Assembly (NCBI GenBank): GCA_024138015.1
Contig: JAMXBB010000007.1
Location: 83,195,293-83,259,292, forward strand
Length of the DNA: 64,000 bases
Reading direction: 5' to 3'
Origin: Lumnitzera littorea
Lineage: Eukaryota; Streptophyta; Magnoliopsida; Myrtales; Combretaceae
The position numbers and the translations under genes are program-made. Every line of letters starts with the position of its first letter. Within the stretch, counting starts at the first letter, position 1. The notes below the pieces were generated by a model. The model saw only the letters and a list, made by a program, of their open reading frames with translations, searched no databases and had not been told where the DNA came from. Shown here piece after piece: positions 9,411-20,138 of this stretch.

Positions 9411-12400
9411 TGTCACACCCTGAAGCGACAGAGTCATAACAACTCTGCCGTGTAAATCATTCTAAGATAGAAGTTGGTCTTACAACCGCTATTTTAAACT
9501 TGATCTACACAAGGCGTCCATAACTAACCTACTTTGAAATAAACAGTTTGTAATTTAAATAAATCATTTACCTAAGAAAGTAAGGAAATATATATATATA
9601 TACACTATAATTTAGTTATTACAATTAAATCTTACAATATTTCTTCATAATATATTTCCTAGTTATTACATTATTTAGAAATGAAAAATTCTAAAATAAA
9701 AACTTAGACCTTAAAAATATATGTTTGTTCTTCAAATGTTTTTCCTCGCTCCCTAGGATCCAACAGTTGCTAGCTGTAGAGTAATTATATGCTGTTTCTT
9801 AGCTAGCACTTGCACGACGTCTATAGGGATGTGAGCAACGATAGCTCAGTAAGTTAGGATGGGGGACTTAAAACTATACCATAAACATAACAAGGTTATC
9901 AACCAACTTATTAGGTGCAATGCATGTTCAAGCAAATACCATTGCACGACGTTGTCCGGCCCGTCGTGAGATTGGAGAAATTGCGCCCGCTCTAATCTGG
10001 GTTAAGGAGTTGCCGTTAATGCAACAGCTCACGACCAAACCCAAACTTGTGCAATAGAGACCTCACTCTTCCCGCGATTACCTTCGAACCATTGACTTCA
10101 TCCTCGTCGCAATCTCCTCACCTGTCACTTAGTTCGACTAAGGATGAAGAAAAGACCATTATGCAATCCTACGCTATCCCTTTCAAAAGGGTCAGTATTT
10201 GGCCGAAGAATCCTAAGTTTCCCCTAATGGGTTGCCATGCATGTCCAATTATGATTACAAGTCATATATTTGATTAAGTCTAGTTTAGGGTGATCAATCA
10301 TTTCATACAACCCACACAATACAAGCTAGAACAACAAACAGAATCATAGCATCACTCATAATCAAGCACATGTACACAACAGACTATCTAACAAGCACAA
10401 CCAAGCATAATCTCAAGCCTCCGAAATACAGTATCATATTAATCCCAACTTACCTTGACTCCTCGCTCGCTCACTCAAGGTCCGACTCGCTCAGGCCATC
10501 ACCGATCATCCCTATAACACAAACGTGGTTTCAATTTTTTTTTTTTTCATATAACTATTATAGGTTTGTTTTATCCTATAATGCTTATTGTTATGTTTTC
10601 TTTAAGGTTTAATATACCTAATTATCTATGTCTTAAGTCTTTTACAATTATTCTAGGTTTGGGGTTAGGTTCGGGTTCGGTTTTCGCATCGATTTCTAAA
10701 TTAGATTCTAGTTCGATTTTTAAGTACTGTTTTATACTCGAACTCTAGAAACTTGTTTTTACTCATAATATGAAATTAATCACCTTACTTCTCGATATCC
10801 TAAATACCATCACTACCCTTAGTTAGTATTTTATTCCACCCGGTACACTTAAATCCTTATAAGAGTACCGAATTTACTCCTGATGTGAGAAATTTTTACG
10901 TTTTTCATATAATTACATAAATTTAAGTTTTCTATCAGTTTTATTATATATCCCTATTATTTATATAATATCAATTTTTATCTTAATATTTTCTATTTAT
11001 TATATTTCCAATAATTACATATTATGTATTATCACTTATTATGTATATAATACACATATAATATTTCTTTCACTCTAATTATCATCTCCCAACATCAATT
11101 ATCATTTCAAAATGTTTAAATTCATCCTAAATCAGATTTTACACCTAATTTACAAAATTAACTTAAAATATACTATTTTTCCCTATTACTCATTTACTAC
11201 ATAATTAACCTAATAATTACATCTAACACCCAAAATGCTACAAGTATCATACTCCATCAGATTTCAACATTCTAAAATATATGCTTATTCACTAAATTAG
11301 TAATTAACCATTTAATTACTTTATTAACCCAAAATTACCTATTTTATGCCTCATTTTAAGGCCTAAAAATTATCTAAAAATTTTGAAAATTAATTTTTGA
11401 AAACGGGCTTCATATCAATGTTATATATCATCTAAGTAGTCTACACAAAAATTTTGGATTCAAAACTATACTCCTAAGGTCATTTATTTCTAAACCGAAA
11501 CATGCTCGATTTTGCATGATTTCTTAAGGACCTTATATCATGAGACATATTTTCATCAAAATAATATTTTTCCTAAAAACTACATACAAAAACATTCCAA
11601 AATAACAAAATTTATAATTTTCTAAGAATATTTACTATTTTTACAAAATTATACAAAATCGGGCTGGAAATTGAACTCACTGGTCTAGGTGGCTCCGGCC
11701 ACTGTCGGCCGCCGTGGCCTTGTCGGCCAGTCTGGGTGCTGCCACCACCATGTGGTGGTGGTGGCAGTCTACTCCCAACTGCTTGTTTGATGTAGGTTTC
11801 CTTTTATGGCCCTAATTGCACAATTTTTTCTTATTTTTTTTCCTAACCCTAATTTTTCTCTCAATTTCGCCTCTCCCTATTTTTCTCACTCTCTAAACTG
11901 ACCAAATGAGCTTCTGAAATTTTCTTGCTATTTATAGAGCTTTAGGGAAATTATTGTGCATTAATTAGACAAGATAACTACCTTATCTTCTTCCAATTTG
12001 ACTTTTGTATTGTTCTAATTTAATTGGCTAATTTTTTTCTTATTTTCCCCAACTACAACGACCTATATCTGGATCATTCCTTATTTTTCCTGATTTTTCT
12101 TGATTTTTTCTTAATTAATTATGAATTTTCTTTAATTATTTAGTATTATTTTAGTATATTTCGCGTATTTTAAGTAATTACACGTATTTCTACCTACATG
12201 TAAATTCATATATAGTACAAATAAATATTCCTAAATATTTTTTAGGTTATTTTATGATTTTTTGTATACATATAATTTTTCTCTAGCGATTCGTTAATTA
12301 TCGGAATGCATTTTACACATTTTCGATAAATAACGAGTTATATATTTAAAATTTAGAATTTTTATAGTCTTTTATTTTATTGCTTACTTTCTTAAATTTA

Positions 12401-12507
12401 AACTTACGAGATCATTTTTATTAATATTTCTGACTTTACTTATAATTTAGGCTTGATCGGATCTTTCAGTAGATCGAAACCTTGAGTAACTGATTGTGGA
12501 GCTTACA
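9411..12507 (-). mobile_element. Solo LTR (3.1 kb, minus orientation) with 5-bp target duplication
   Basis: On the plus strand it begins TGTCACACCC and ends GAGCTTACA, so in its own direction it runs TGTAAGCTCC...GGGTGTGACA. The flanks are GCAGG (9406-9410) and GTAGG (12508-12512), a target duplication with one mismatch. The homologous arm at 21.5-22.2 kb lacks it, confirming an insertion. A minus-strand TATA box (CTATAAATAG) is at 11929-11937, and a GC-rich patch at 11690-11770 follows it. No pol sequence is inside, so this is an LTR left by recombination, most likely Ty3/gypsy by its size and ends. Confidence 0.78.
11929..11937 (-). promoter_or_regulatory. TATA box of the solo LTR
   Basis: CTATAAATAG on the minus strand, about 570 bases inside the LTR's 5' end, followed in the same direction by an AG-rich leader and a GC-rich stretch. 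Confidence 0.5.
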
Positions 12508-12512
12508 GTAGG

Positions 12513-12802
12513 GGTTTTATAAGATTTCTTCAACTCCATTCAGTCAACACTTATTCTAGTGTATTTTCCTTATTGTTAATTACATTTCTATTTGTTTTAA
12601 GCTAATAACATCATATAAAATGGTGAAAAAAAGATGGATACATACTAAGAAAGGAGTAGCACGCAAAGGAAGTTGGGGTTCTTAGTGCTTTCTCAACTTC
12701 TTTTCAAGTTATCTATATAGAACTATTTCTTATACTTCTAGAATACAAATAGCAAACTAATTAATTACATGAATGAATGTGTAATTATAAGTCTCTAAAA
12801 TG

Positions 12803-12839
<37 letters not shown>

Positions 12840-14060
12840 ATTATAACATATTTATATAATATTTCTAATCTTAAACTCTCAAGATATCATAAGTAAAATT
12901 AGTGTAAATAGAAAACTTAAGTTAGGTAAGTTTTACCTTAAATTAGTCTGCATAAGCTCCAACTTTTCCACTCAAAAACGGAATTGAAACGTGCTTCTTT
13001 GGGTGTAAATAATTGTTGGCAAGAAACTATAATGTATGTGCGGCATTTTGTGACTTGGTAGTGTATAGTGGTGCTAATACTAAAAGGTGCTGATGTACTT
13101 AGGGCAATCCGGAAACACTTTTTAGTTTTCATTCCTTCTTTCTTTGGTCATTATTTAGGTTTATAAGTAAGGTTTCCTAGGGTTTTCTAAGAGTAAAAAA
13201 TGGAGTCAAAAGAGGGTTTTAATGAGATGAAATGATAGATATTAAAGGTTGATTAAGGGGGACAAGAGGTAGCTATTTTAAGATAAGGATATATGGTCCC
13301 CTTTCGATACTATTATACCTTATTTGCTTTTTACCAAATGAAGGAGAATTTTGTCTTCTAAGGGAGGATTTTGTCTCCTAAAGGACAAGTGTCCTTTGAT
13401 TTTCAATTAATTCTTTGTCCTTTGTTCTTAATTGAGTTTGACTTACTACTAATTAAGATGTAGTGAGAGTTGGTAGATTGTTAAATGGTAATTAAGCTAA
13501 TTAAGTGTGATTATACTTAATTAAGTAATTTAGGCCTAATTAGGGTGTAATTAGGGTGTTGCCATATTTTATCACTTTAATTAAGTTCATTTACCCATAT
13601 TAATTTGTTTGTTAGAGTTCTTTATTATTGAAGATCAGTTAGGTTTTTGGATCGTGTATGAGATTCGCGATTTAGTGTTTCTTAGCGATTAAAGAAATTA
13701 TATATGATTAACGAATAGTTTAAGGATATACTTAGGGTTTATTAGTTAAATTAGGGTTTTAGACTTCTAATTAAGGTTTTATTTAGTCTATTGATATCTT
13801 CTTGTCATTTTAGGGTTTTTCATATATTAGGGGTTTTAAGGTTTTACACATACGATTAGGATTTTAAGGTTTTACTCTTTTTAGGGTTTTTCAACTTATT
13901 ATTTAGGGTTTATGGCTTATTATTTAAGGTTTAATCATTTTATTTATGGGTTTTTATATCTTGAGTGATTTTAGGGATTATCTATTAACTCTTGTATCCA
14001 ACTTTGAATTTTAATCTAAAAGTTTATGGGGTTCATATTATCTTTCTAAGTATAACGTTG
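12513..14060 (-). repeat. Left arm, part 2: LTR-like repeat (inverted copy of about 20810-22130)
   Basis: This continues the left arm after the solo LTR. Landmarks shared with the reverse complement of the right arm are AACACTT..TATTTTCCTTA (12546-12572), AAGTTGGGGTTCTTAGTG (12671-12688), TTAATTGAGTTTGACT..TAATTAAGATGTA (13427-13463) and ACTCTTGTATCCAACT (13988-14003). The part at 13690-13960 is full of TTTAGGGTTT-like phrases, matched by AAACCCTAAA-like phrases at 20920-21250. An (AT)n(GT)n microsatellite lies at 12803-12839. Confidence 0.65.
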
Positions 14061-14129
14061 GCATTATTGAGGAGATAATTTTATATAATTACTTTTGTTT
14101 CATAAGATTGATTGCTCTTGACTTATAGT

Positions 14130-14560
14130 TAATTATGATGTAAGACTTGATTAGTGAATTAAGGTGTAATTAAGTTTTTTAATCGTAATTACTCGTACAC
14201 TTGACACAAATTAGGTACATTTTAGGGCTTAATGTATCAAATTAAGTTAGTTAAGTCAATTGGATCATTTTATCTAATTAGTTTGAGGAATTGGGACAAT
14301 TGTTGCTATTTGAGTACATTTTAGAGAGTAGATTAGGGTTTTAGGGCAAGTAAGCGATTAGTTTCTAATTAATGAATGGTTTTACTATTTAATTGGAGTA
14401 TAATAGTTGGATTAAGGTTCTTGACTCTAGATCAGGGTTTTATAATTATTTTAAAGGTTCGCATGTATCGGGGTTTCAATTAAGATTTTAATGTTCGAAG
14501 GTTCATTTAAGGGCTATAGTATTCATTTTAAGGTTTTGAATTCATTGTAACGGTTATCTA
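14130..14560 (+). repeat. Second, partial direct copy of 13440-13960
   Basis: The series GATGTAAGACTTGATTAG, ATTAAGTTAGTTAAGT, TTAGGGTTTTAGG and ATTAAGGTTCTTGAC repeats the order of phrases in 13440-13960 in the same direction, suggesting a local duplication of about 0.5 kb in the left arm. The match is weak and was judged by eye. Confidence 0.35.
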
Positions 14561-15660
14561 TATCAATATTCATTTTTTTGCTTAGTTTACCTTTTATTGG
14601 TTTCAAGAAGCTCTCATGGGCTTTGCCTATTGGTCTCTTTCCCATTGGAGTTTGGGGTTGGTTTTGTTATATTAAGTTGATCTTGGGAGTTAATATTAGT
14701 TATTGGCATTTGTTTATAAGATTTTAAGGCTTTGAGTATAGAAGTCAAACTAAGGCTAAGATTGCTATTTAAGGCTTTAAGAGTTTAAGCTCGGGTTTTT
14801 TAAGAGTAGTCTCTTAAGTTCGGGGTTAGTTATCTTACCAACACTAAAGATATCTTTTGGGAAATCTTATTAACTTTCAATCCCTTATCTAGGAAATTTG
14901 TGAGGTTTATAAGAATGATCCTTAGTCTCAGTAGAACAACTCTTATGCATCACTTTGAGCGACCATAAGGATCTCGACTAACTGTGAAGTTTCTAAGTCT
15001 TCCTCTCCTAGACTAGATAGGGCATTATTGTTTTACCTCCAACCGAAAGTGTAGACACCACAACCACCTCAATGACGAAAGGATCTATTTCATCCTCATC
15101 ATCATCCTTCGCCTTTATCTCCTCACTGTCACTACTCACATTATCGGGAAGTCTTAAATAAAGGTTAAGGTAAAACAAATCTAAAATAAAATTCTATATT
15201 GAAGAGGGTGGTAAATTGAGTGTATGGGGAAATTTTAATTGTTTTTTCAATTTTAAACAATGTAATCCACTAAATGTATGAATAATATGATTCAACAATA
15301 ATAATAACTATAGAAATTAAAAAATATAGGGATATAGAAGATCAAGTTGTATATAATATAGAGTTTAAACTACCCTTTACTCTTTATAGCACATAATGCC
15401 TCCAATTGAAGATTTTATAGACCATTTTATTGGTCACCAAATCAAAGCTTAGCCTCAAGTACTTACAATACTAGAAATTATATGTTTTTTAAAACCTAGA
15501 CAAGCTTGGGCCCTTGTGATTCAAGCTCGATTTACAAATTTTCTTTATCCATATTGGACTTGATTTTCTTAGAATGGCAATTTCTTTTTTTAAATATGTT
15601 GGTATGTGCTGCAAATAAAATATGCATAAGAGTTTTGATTTCTATTCCAAAGAGTAAGCG
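14561..15660. other. Unassigned AT-rich sequence
   Basis: No convincing frame, domain or repeat end was seen. An isolated TGTAGACACC at 15050 matches the first ten bases of the Tat LTR but nothing after it does. Confidence 0.5.
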
Positions 15661-15662
15661 GA

Positions 15663-16519
15663 TATAAGGTGAGTAAGGTATGATACCTTAATGTATCCTA
15701 CCATATAGGTATAGGATCTAAAATTTTATACTTGGAACCTACCTTGTGATACATTGGAACCATCATGTACCTTATATCCTATAAATTCTACAGGGTGCAT
15801 GGTACCTTATGGAACCTTTTTTTTTTTTACTTTATTTTCTTTTGAAATATTGTGTAGACACAAAATCAATATCAAACTTATAACTACACTAATGGATCAA
15901 ATAGCAATAATCTGAAATATTCTTATATTTGCAAAACATTTAATTGTAGCAATATGAAATTTTGGTGGGTAGAATAAAGAAGAGAATATTCATATAATTG
16001 GAAATGCTTAACTTTTGGTTAGGTGATACTAGTTTTTTTTTTTTTTTATCTTTTCTTTTCAAATCATCAAAATAAAATTTTTATCAAATCATAAATTGTT
16101 ATACATAATACAAAAACCATGTGGTTAGTAACTTTAGTAAAACATATTGGATGAACAATTAAGAACTAAGATATTTTTAATATTGTACTAGATTAGGATT
16201 AGTAAATAAGGGAGAAATTAACATAGAAAGAGAAGTTTTTACCTAAAAATAAAAAATAAAAACAAGAAGAAAAGAGAGGAACAAAACAATAAACCGAAGA
16301 GCGTACAGTTTTAGAATTTTATTATAGGCTATACTTTTGTTGTTACTTTCAATGAGGTTAAAAAATATAATAGTATCAATTTTTTGTGTTAAAATTATTC
16401 AATTATTATTAGAACGTAGGTATAAGGTACCTTGAAATTTGTACCATGTATACTTTGGAGTACAAGTTCCAAGGCGGGTTCATAGTACTTTGATGTCATA
16501 CTTGTACCCCATCTTATAG
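15663..16519. mobile_element. Candidate non-autonomous DNA element with imperfect inverted ends
   Basis: The left end (ATAAGGTGAGTAAGGTATGA) and the reverse complement of the right end (ATAAGATGGGGTACAAGTAT) resemble one another, and both subterminal parts contain repeated GGTACC/GGAACC/TATACC phrases. The interior is AT-rich without coding potential. No target duplication could be set, so the boundaries and even the class are uncertain. Confidence 0.25.
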
Positions 16520-17104
16520 GAGTAAGTTTTGAAAAATTACTTCTTTAAACCTATCTGGCAAAGTGGGGTTTGTGTAAGTATTTTGTATAGTATGGTTACC
16601 CGTTCACCCCTAACTAATCTATAATTTTCCTTATGCCTTTTCTTTTGATTATGATATCTTTTAGGTTCTTCCCTTTTTATGACAAATCTACTTTTGCGAT
16701 CATTTAATTTTTTATTCACAATTGTTTCTTTAAGCAATTCTTCACTCTCAAAAAATTTATTACAAGTGTCTGTAATAGATGTTGACAATTCATTAGTTCA
16801 AACTTTCAATTTATCTATTTCTTCTTTCATAATCTTATTTTCTTTTAATAGAACCATTTCATTTTCAAGAAAATCTTTCTTTTTCTTTCACAAAACATTA
16901 ATTTCTATAATAAAAGAAGAATTTCCTTTTTGAAAACCTTCTTTTCATTTATCAAATCATCTTTTTCTTTCATAAGAGAAGCATTTTCATCTAATAAACT
17001 TACTTTTATCTTCATTTAATATTTTAACTTCAAGTTTTATACTCCTTTTTAATAAAGCAATTAACAATCTATCAATTTCTTCATTAACATCAACTAAAGA
17101 ATCA

Positions 17105-17670
17105 ATAAACTCATAATCGGCATCATAATCAAAATAAGAGTTTACTGCATAATGAGTCGTTAAGCAATAATTTGATTTTATCTTCTGAATCTCTAGCTTC
17201 TGATTTTTGCACTTCACTTAAATCTCTAACTTCTAATGTAAGCATTTCATTTAAATCTCTTACTTTTAGTTTTAGCAATTTATCAATGTTGCCACTTTCT
17301 TCATACGCTGCCCTTAACCTCTCCTATATATCCTTAGTAGTTTCACAAGATGAGATTCAAATAAAGTCAGAGGGGAAAATAAACTCATAATCGGAGTCAG
17401 AATCAAAATAAGAATAAGAGTTTACTACATTATGAGTTGTTAAGTAATAATTTGATTCTATCTCTTCTGAATCTTTAGCTTTTGATTTTATCATTTCACT
17501 CAAATCTCCAACTTCTAATGTAAGCATTTCATTTAAATCTCTTGCTTTTAGTTTTAGCAATTTATCAATGTTGCCACTTTCTTCATATGCTGCCCTTAAC
17601 CTCTCCCATAAATCTTTAATAGTTTCACAAGAAGAGAATAAAATAAAGTCGAAGGAGAAAATAAAATTTA
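17105..17670 (-). repeat. 282-bp tandem duplication within the copia gag remnant
   Basis: The block around 17190-17390 recurs at 17470-17670: TTTAGCAATTTATCAATGTT starts at 17271 and again at 17553, a step of 282 bases. On the minus strand both copies encode the same Leu/Lys-rich stretch and the WERLRAAYEES block, though one copy is frameshifted. Confidence 0.8.
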
Positions 17671-17723
17671 AAAGAATATATTGCACCCTTGAATTGATAT
17701 CTTCATGTTTCATATCTTCTTAT

Positions 17724-18221
17724 GGATGCAATCGGGCGGGTTGTTAAAGGGTACCCAGTCTGCCGAACCCAATCAAAACCCTCGAGAGTAATACCCTATA
17801 GGGTTTAGGGTCAGGTTTTGAGATTACAAAAAAACCTGTTGAGAAACTCGACCTGGTAAGAAAAAAAACATATATTAATAAAAATATTTATTTTTAACTT
17901 ATACAACATACATATTTTATATTGTATAACACATTTAATTCTCAATTTTTATTATTTTGTAAGTTAATAAATATGATATTAATCCTACTTAACTTCTTCT
18001 CTTCTATTCTATTTTCTACTTAATCTTATATAAACCTTATAACAACTTACCCCTATAGGGTCTTTCAAATCCTATAAAAACTCATTCCTATAGGGTCAAA
18101 AACCCATTAGGATTGGGTTTTGGAAATAGTGGGTTTTTATAGCGTTTTGAAAAACGTTAAACTCTATAGGGGTGGGTTAGGGTTTCACAAAACCCATTCT
18201 AAACATATCCCGATTGCATCC
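17724..18221. mobile_element. 498-bp MITE inserted in copia gag
   Basis: The ends are perfect 13-bp inverted repeats: GGATGCAATCGGG at 17724-17736 and CCCGATTGCATCC at 18209-18221. Both sides carry TTAT (17720-17723 and 18222-18225), a 4-bp target duplication, though 3 bp (TTA) with asymmetric ends is also possible. The interior is rich in CCTATAGGG and AACCC/GGGTT phrases that would fold back, and encodes nothing. The gag text on either side is continuous apart from the element and one copy of the duplication. The superfamily is unresolved. Confidence 0.8.
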
Positions 18222-18438
18222 TTATATCTTCCCCACATTTAATTTTATCAAAAATTGATTTGTTTCCCTTTTTAATAATCATCCATGCCTCATAATCAGT
18301 TGCTTTAATATTCTTTTCCATCCTCCACTTTCATGGAGAAAAGTTAGCACATAGCATTGTCAAAAACAGGAGGACTAAATATATTCATCATACGATCTTT
18401 TCCTTAAGAGGTAACACTCTTTTAAAAAAGGGGATCTA

Positions 18439-18449
18439 GTTTGATACCA
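18439..18449 (-). other. Primer-binding site (initiator Met-tRNA type)
   Basis: TGGTATCAAAC on the minus strand, two bases inside the LTR end at 18452, matches the usual plant initiator-Met primer site (TGGTATCAGAG) at most positions. It fixes the orientation of the copia fragment. Confidence 0.65.
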
Positions 18450-18451
18450 AT

Positions 18452-19789
18452 TGTTAGTGCTAATGAACAATCAAGAAGGGGATTGAATTGATTGTTATAA
18501 TACTGAATCATTTTCACGTAAAGTTAATTGCAACCCTTCTTAATTATTTCTTAATAACATATAATGAATATATAAATCAGAGATTAACGTATGAAAGCTA
18601 TATAACAATTAAACAAATAGCATGAAATAAAGAGAGTAAGAGATAAAAAGAGTAAGTAAATGATTTATAGTGATTCCTTGTTGTGAGTCAATTCACTCTT
18701 CCAACTTATGGCTTGGGATATCGGTTCATTGTATTGCCTTACCTCCCTACTTCATACTACAAAAGTAACGCAAGTCTACAGAATCTTCATTACTTCTCTC
18801 AAATAGACTCCATTGATATTTATAGAGATTAGCAAACTCTCTCGAAGGTAATAATGCAACTCCTCACAATGTTAGTATAGTTCTCTTAACAATAATATTA
18901 AATAACATTTTAGCATAATTCTCTTTTTCACAATATCAGTTGTTATTTTGTTTATGTCTTCGTGCAGCTTCTTATATAATAATTCTTTGGGGATTGAAGA
19001 TGGAAGTTGCCATTAAGTATTCGTTGTACCTTCCTTTTCTTCATATTCTTTATATGGTATTAGCCATTGTAATATCCATTAGCTTCTTTGTATATTTTTT
19101 TGTCCGTTAAGCCTGCCTTCTTTTACAAGTATTGCATTTTCAATATTATCTTTTGCCTTCTTCATATTTGTATCTTCTCATATGTTTGTAAACCCTTTTG
19201 AATATACTTTTAGATATATTTTCTTGTCCGTTGCTTTTTGCTTCTTTCCATAATATTTTTTGTACTCGATACTTTGAATACAATTGAGGAACTTCCTATA
19301 GGATTTTTGTTATAATAATTAGTTAAATCTATTATCCAAATACATTTAACTCACAATGTTGGGGCTTCATATATTATTTCCATTTAAGCTTCTAGCCTAC
19401 TTCTGGTTTTTCAACTTTTTATTCAATTACACATCTTATTTGCTTCTGGTATACTTATGGTGACATAGTACTTGTGAAGTTTCCTTTTATATTGCTATTG
19501 ATGTAGTGCTTTTGAACTTGCTTTTAAGATTCTAATTCTCAATCAATACTATTGCTTCTGAAGTTTTTGTTGCTTTTGACTTGTTCATTTAATTCATCTT
19601 CGTGCATACACTTTCGGCTATGCATCTAGCTTCTAATTTTTGTCCTTACACTTCTAGTTAGCCTAACTTTCTTCTAGAATTGAATCAATATTATTTTGAA
19701 GCTCCTTGCTTTGTTCCACAACTTGACTTCTATAATATTTCTTATTATTTAAGCTGTACAATAAATAAACTTATTAGTAACACTTAACA
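18452..19789 (-). repeat. 5' LTR of the copia element (1338 bp)
   Basis: On the plus strand it runs from TGTTAGTGCT to CACTTAACA, i.e. TGTTAAGTG...AGCACTAACA in its own direction, with TG/CA ends and short imperfect inverted termini. The primer-binding site and gag follow it on the minus strand. A minus-strand TATATAAG at 18972-18979 is a plausible promoter. The 3' LTR was not found, so no target duplication can be given. Confidence 0.68.
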
Positions 19790-20138
19790 TGGTGTTTTAT
19801 TGTTATCAAAATATCTTTAAAATATACTTCAATACTCGCCTTGAGGACAAGGCGATTTAGAGGGGAAGGTATAAAATTTTGAGAAGAAAATTTTTGTGTG
19901 ATTTTTTTTATATCACAGGCCAAAGAGGGCCAATATATATATACAACATAGCCGCACTAACCAAGCTTCTAAACATAGAAAACAAATATCCTAAATATAC
20001 TCTTTACATAATTGACAGATATTTACAGATCCTAAAATATTCTAATATCTTCTAAACATAAAAAACAAATATTCTAAATATACTTTTTACATAATTGACA
20101 GATATTTACAAATCCTAAAATATTCTAATAGAAGGCAT
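19790..20138 (+). repeat. LTR-retrotransposon 3'-end fragment with an 83-bp tandem duplication
   Basis: CTTGAGGACAAGGCGA followed by a purine-rich TTAGAGGGGAAGG (about 19840-19870) is a pattern commonly seen at the 3' end of plant Ty3/gypsy internal regions. After it, an AT-rich block occurs twice in tandem: CTTCTAAACATA starts at 19966 and 20049, two 83-bp units ending near 20131. No frame is conserved. The assignment to an LTR edge is tentative. Confidence 0.4.

Larger units (their letters stand above)
16537..18450 (-). pseudogene. Ty1/copia gag (UBN2-type), broken
   Basis: Read on the minus strand after a primer-binding site at 18439-18449, the text resembles the start of copia gag: a KATDYEAWMIIKKGN-like block (about 18260-18330), then after an inserted MITE the phrase ETIKDLWERLRAAYEES (17357-17713 frame), matching the usual copia-gag order of the D-Y-x-x-W block and the I-W-x-x-L-x-x-x-Y-E block. 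Downstream come Lys/Glu-rich repeats and SDYEF phrases (16987-17217) and a basic segment (16537-16788). Frameshifts, stops, the MITE and a 282-bp duplication make it non-functional. No zinc knuckle, protease or later pol is present; the copy is truncated near 16.5 kb. Confidence 0.6.

Noticed and set aside
13690..13960. Interstitial telomere array
   Set aside because: TTTAGGG-like phrases are irregularly spaced and mixed with other sequence rather than in head-to-tail array.
15050..15059. TGTAGACACC as a second Tat LTR start
   Set aside because: Only ten bases match; there is no polypurine tract before it and no LTR similarity after it.
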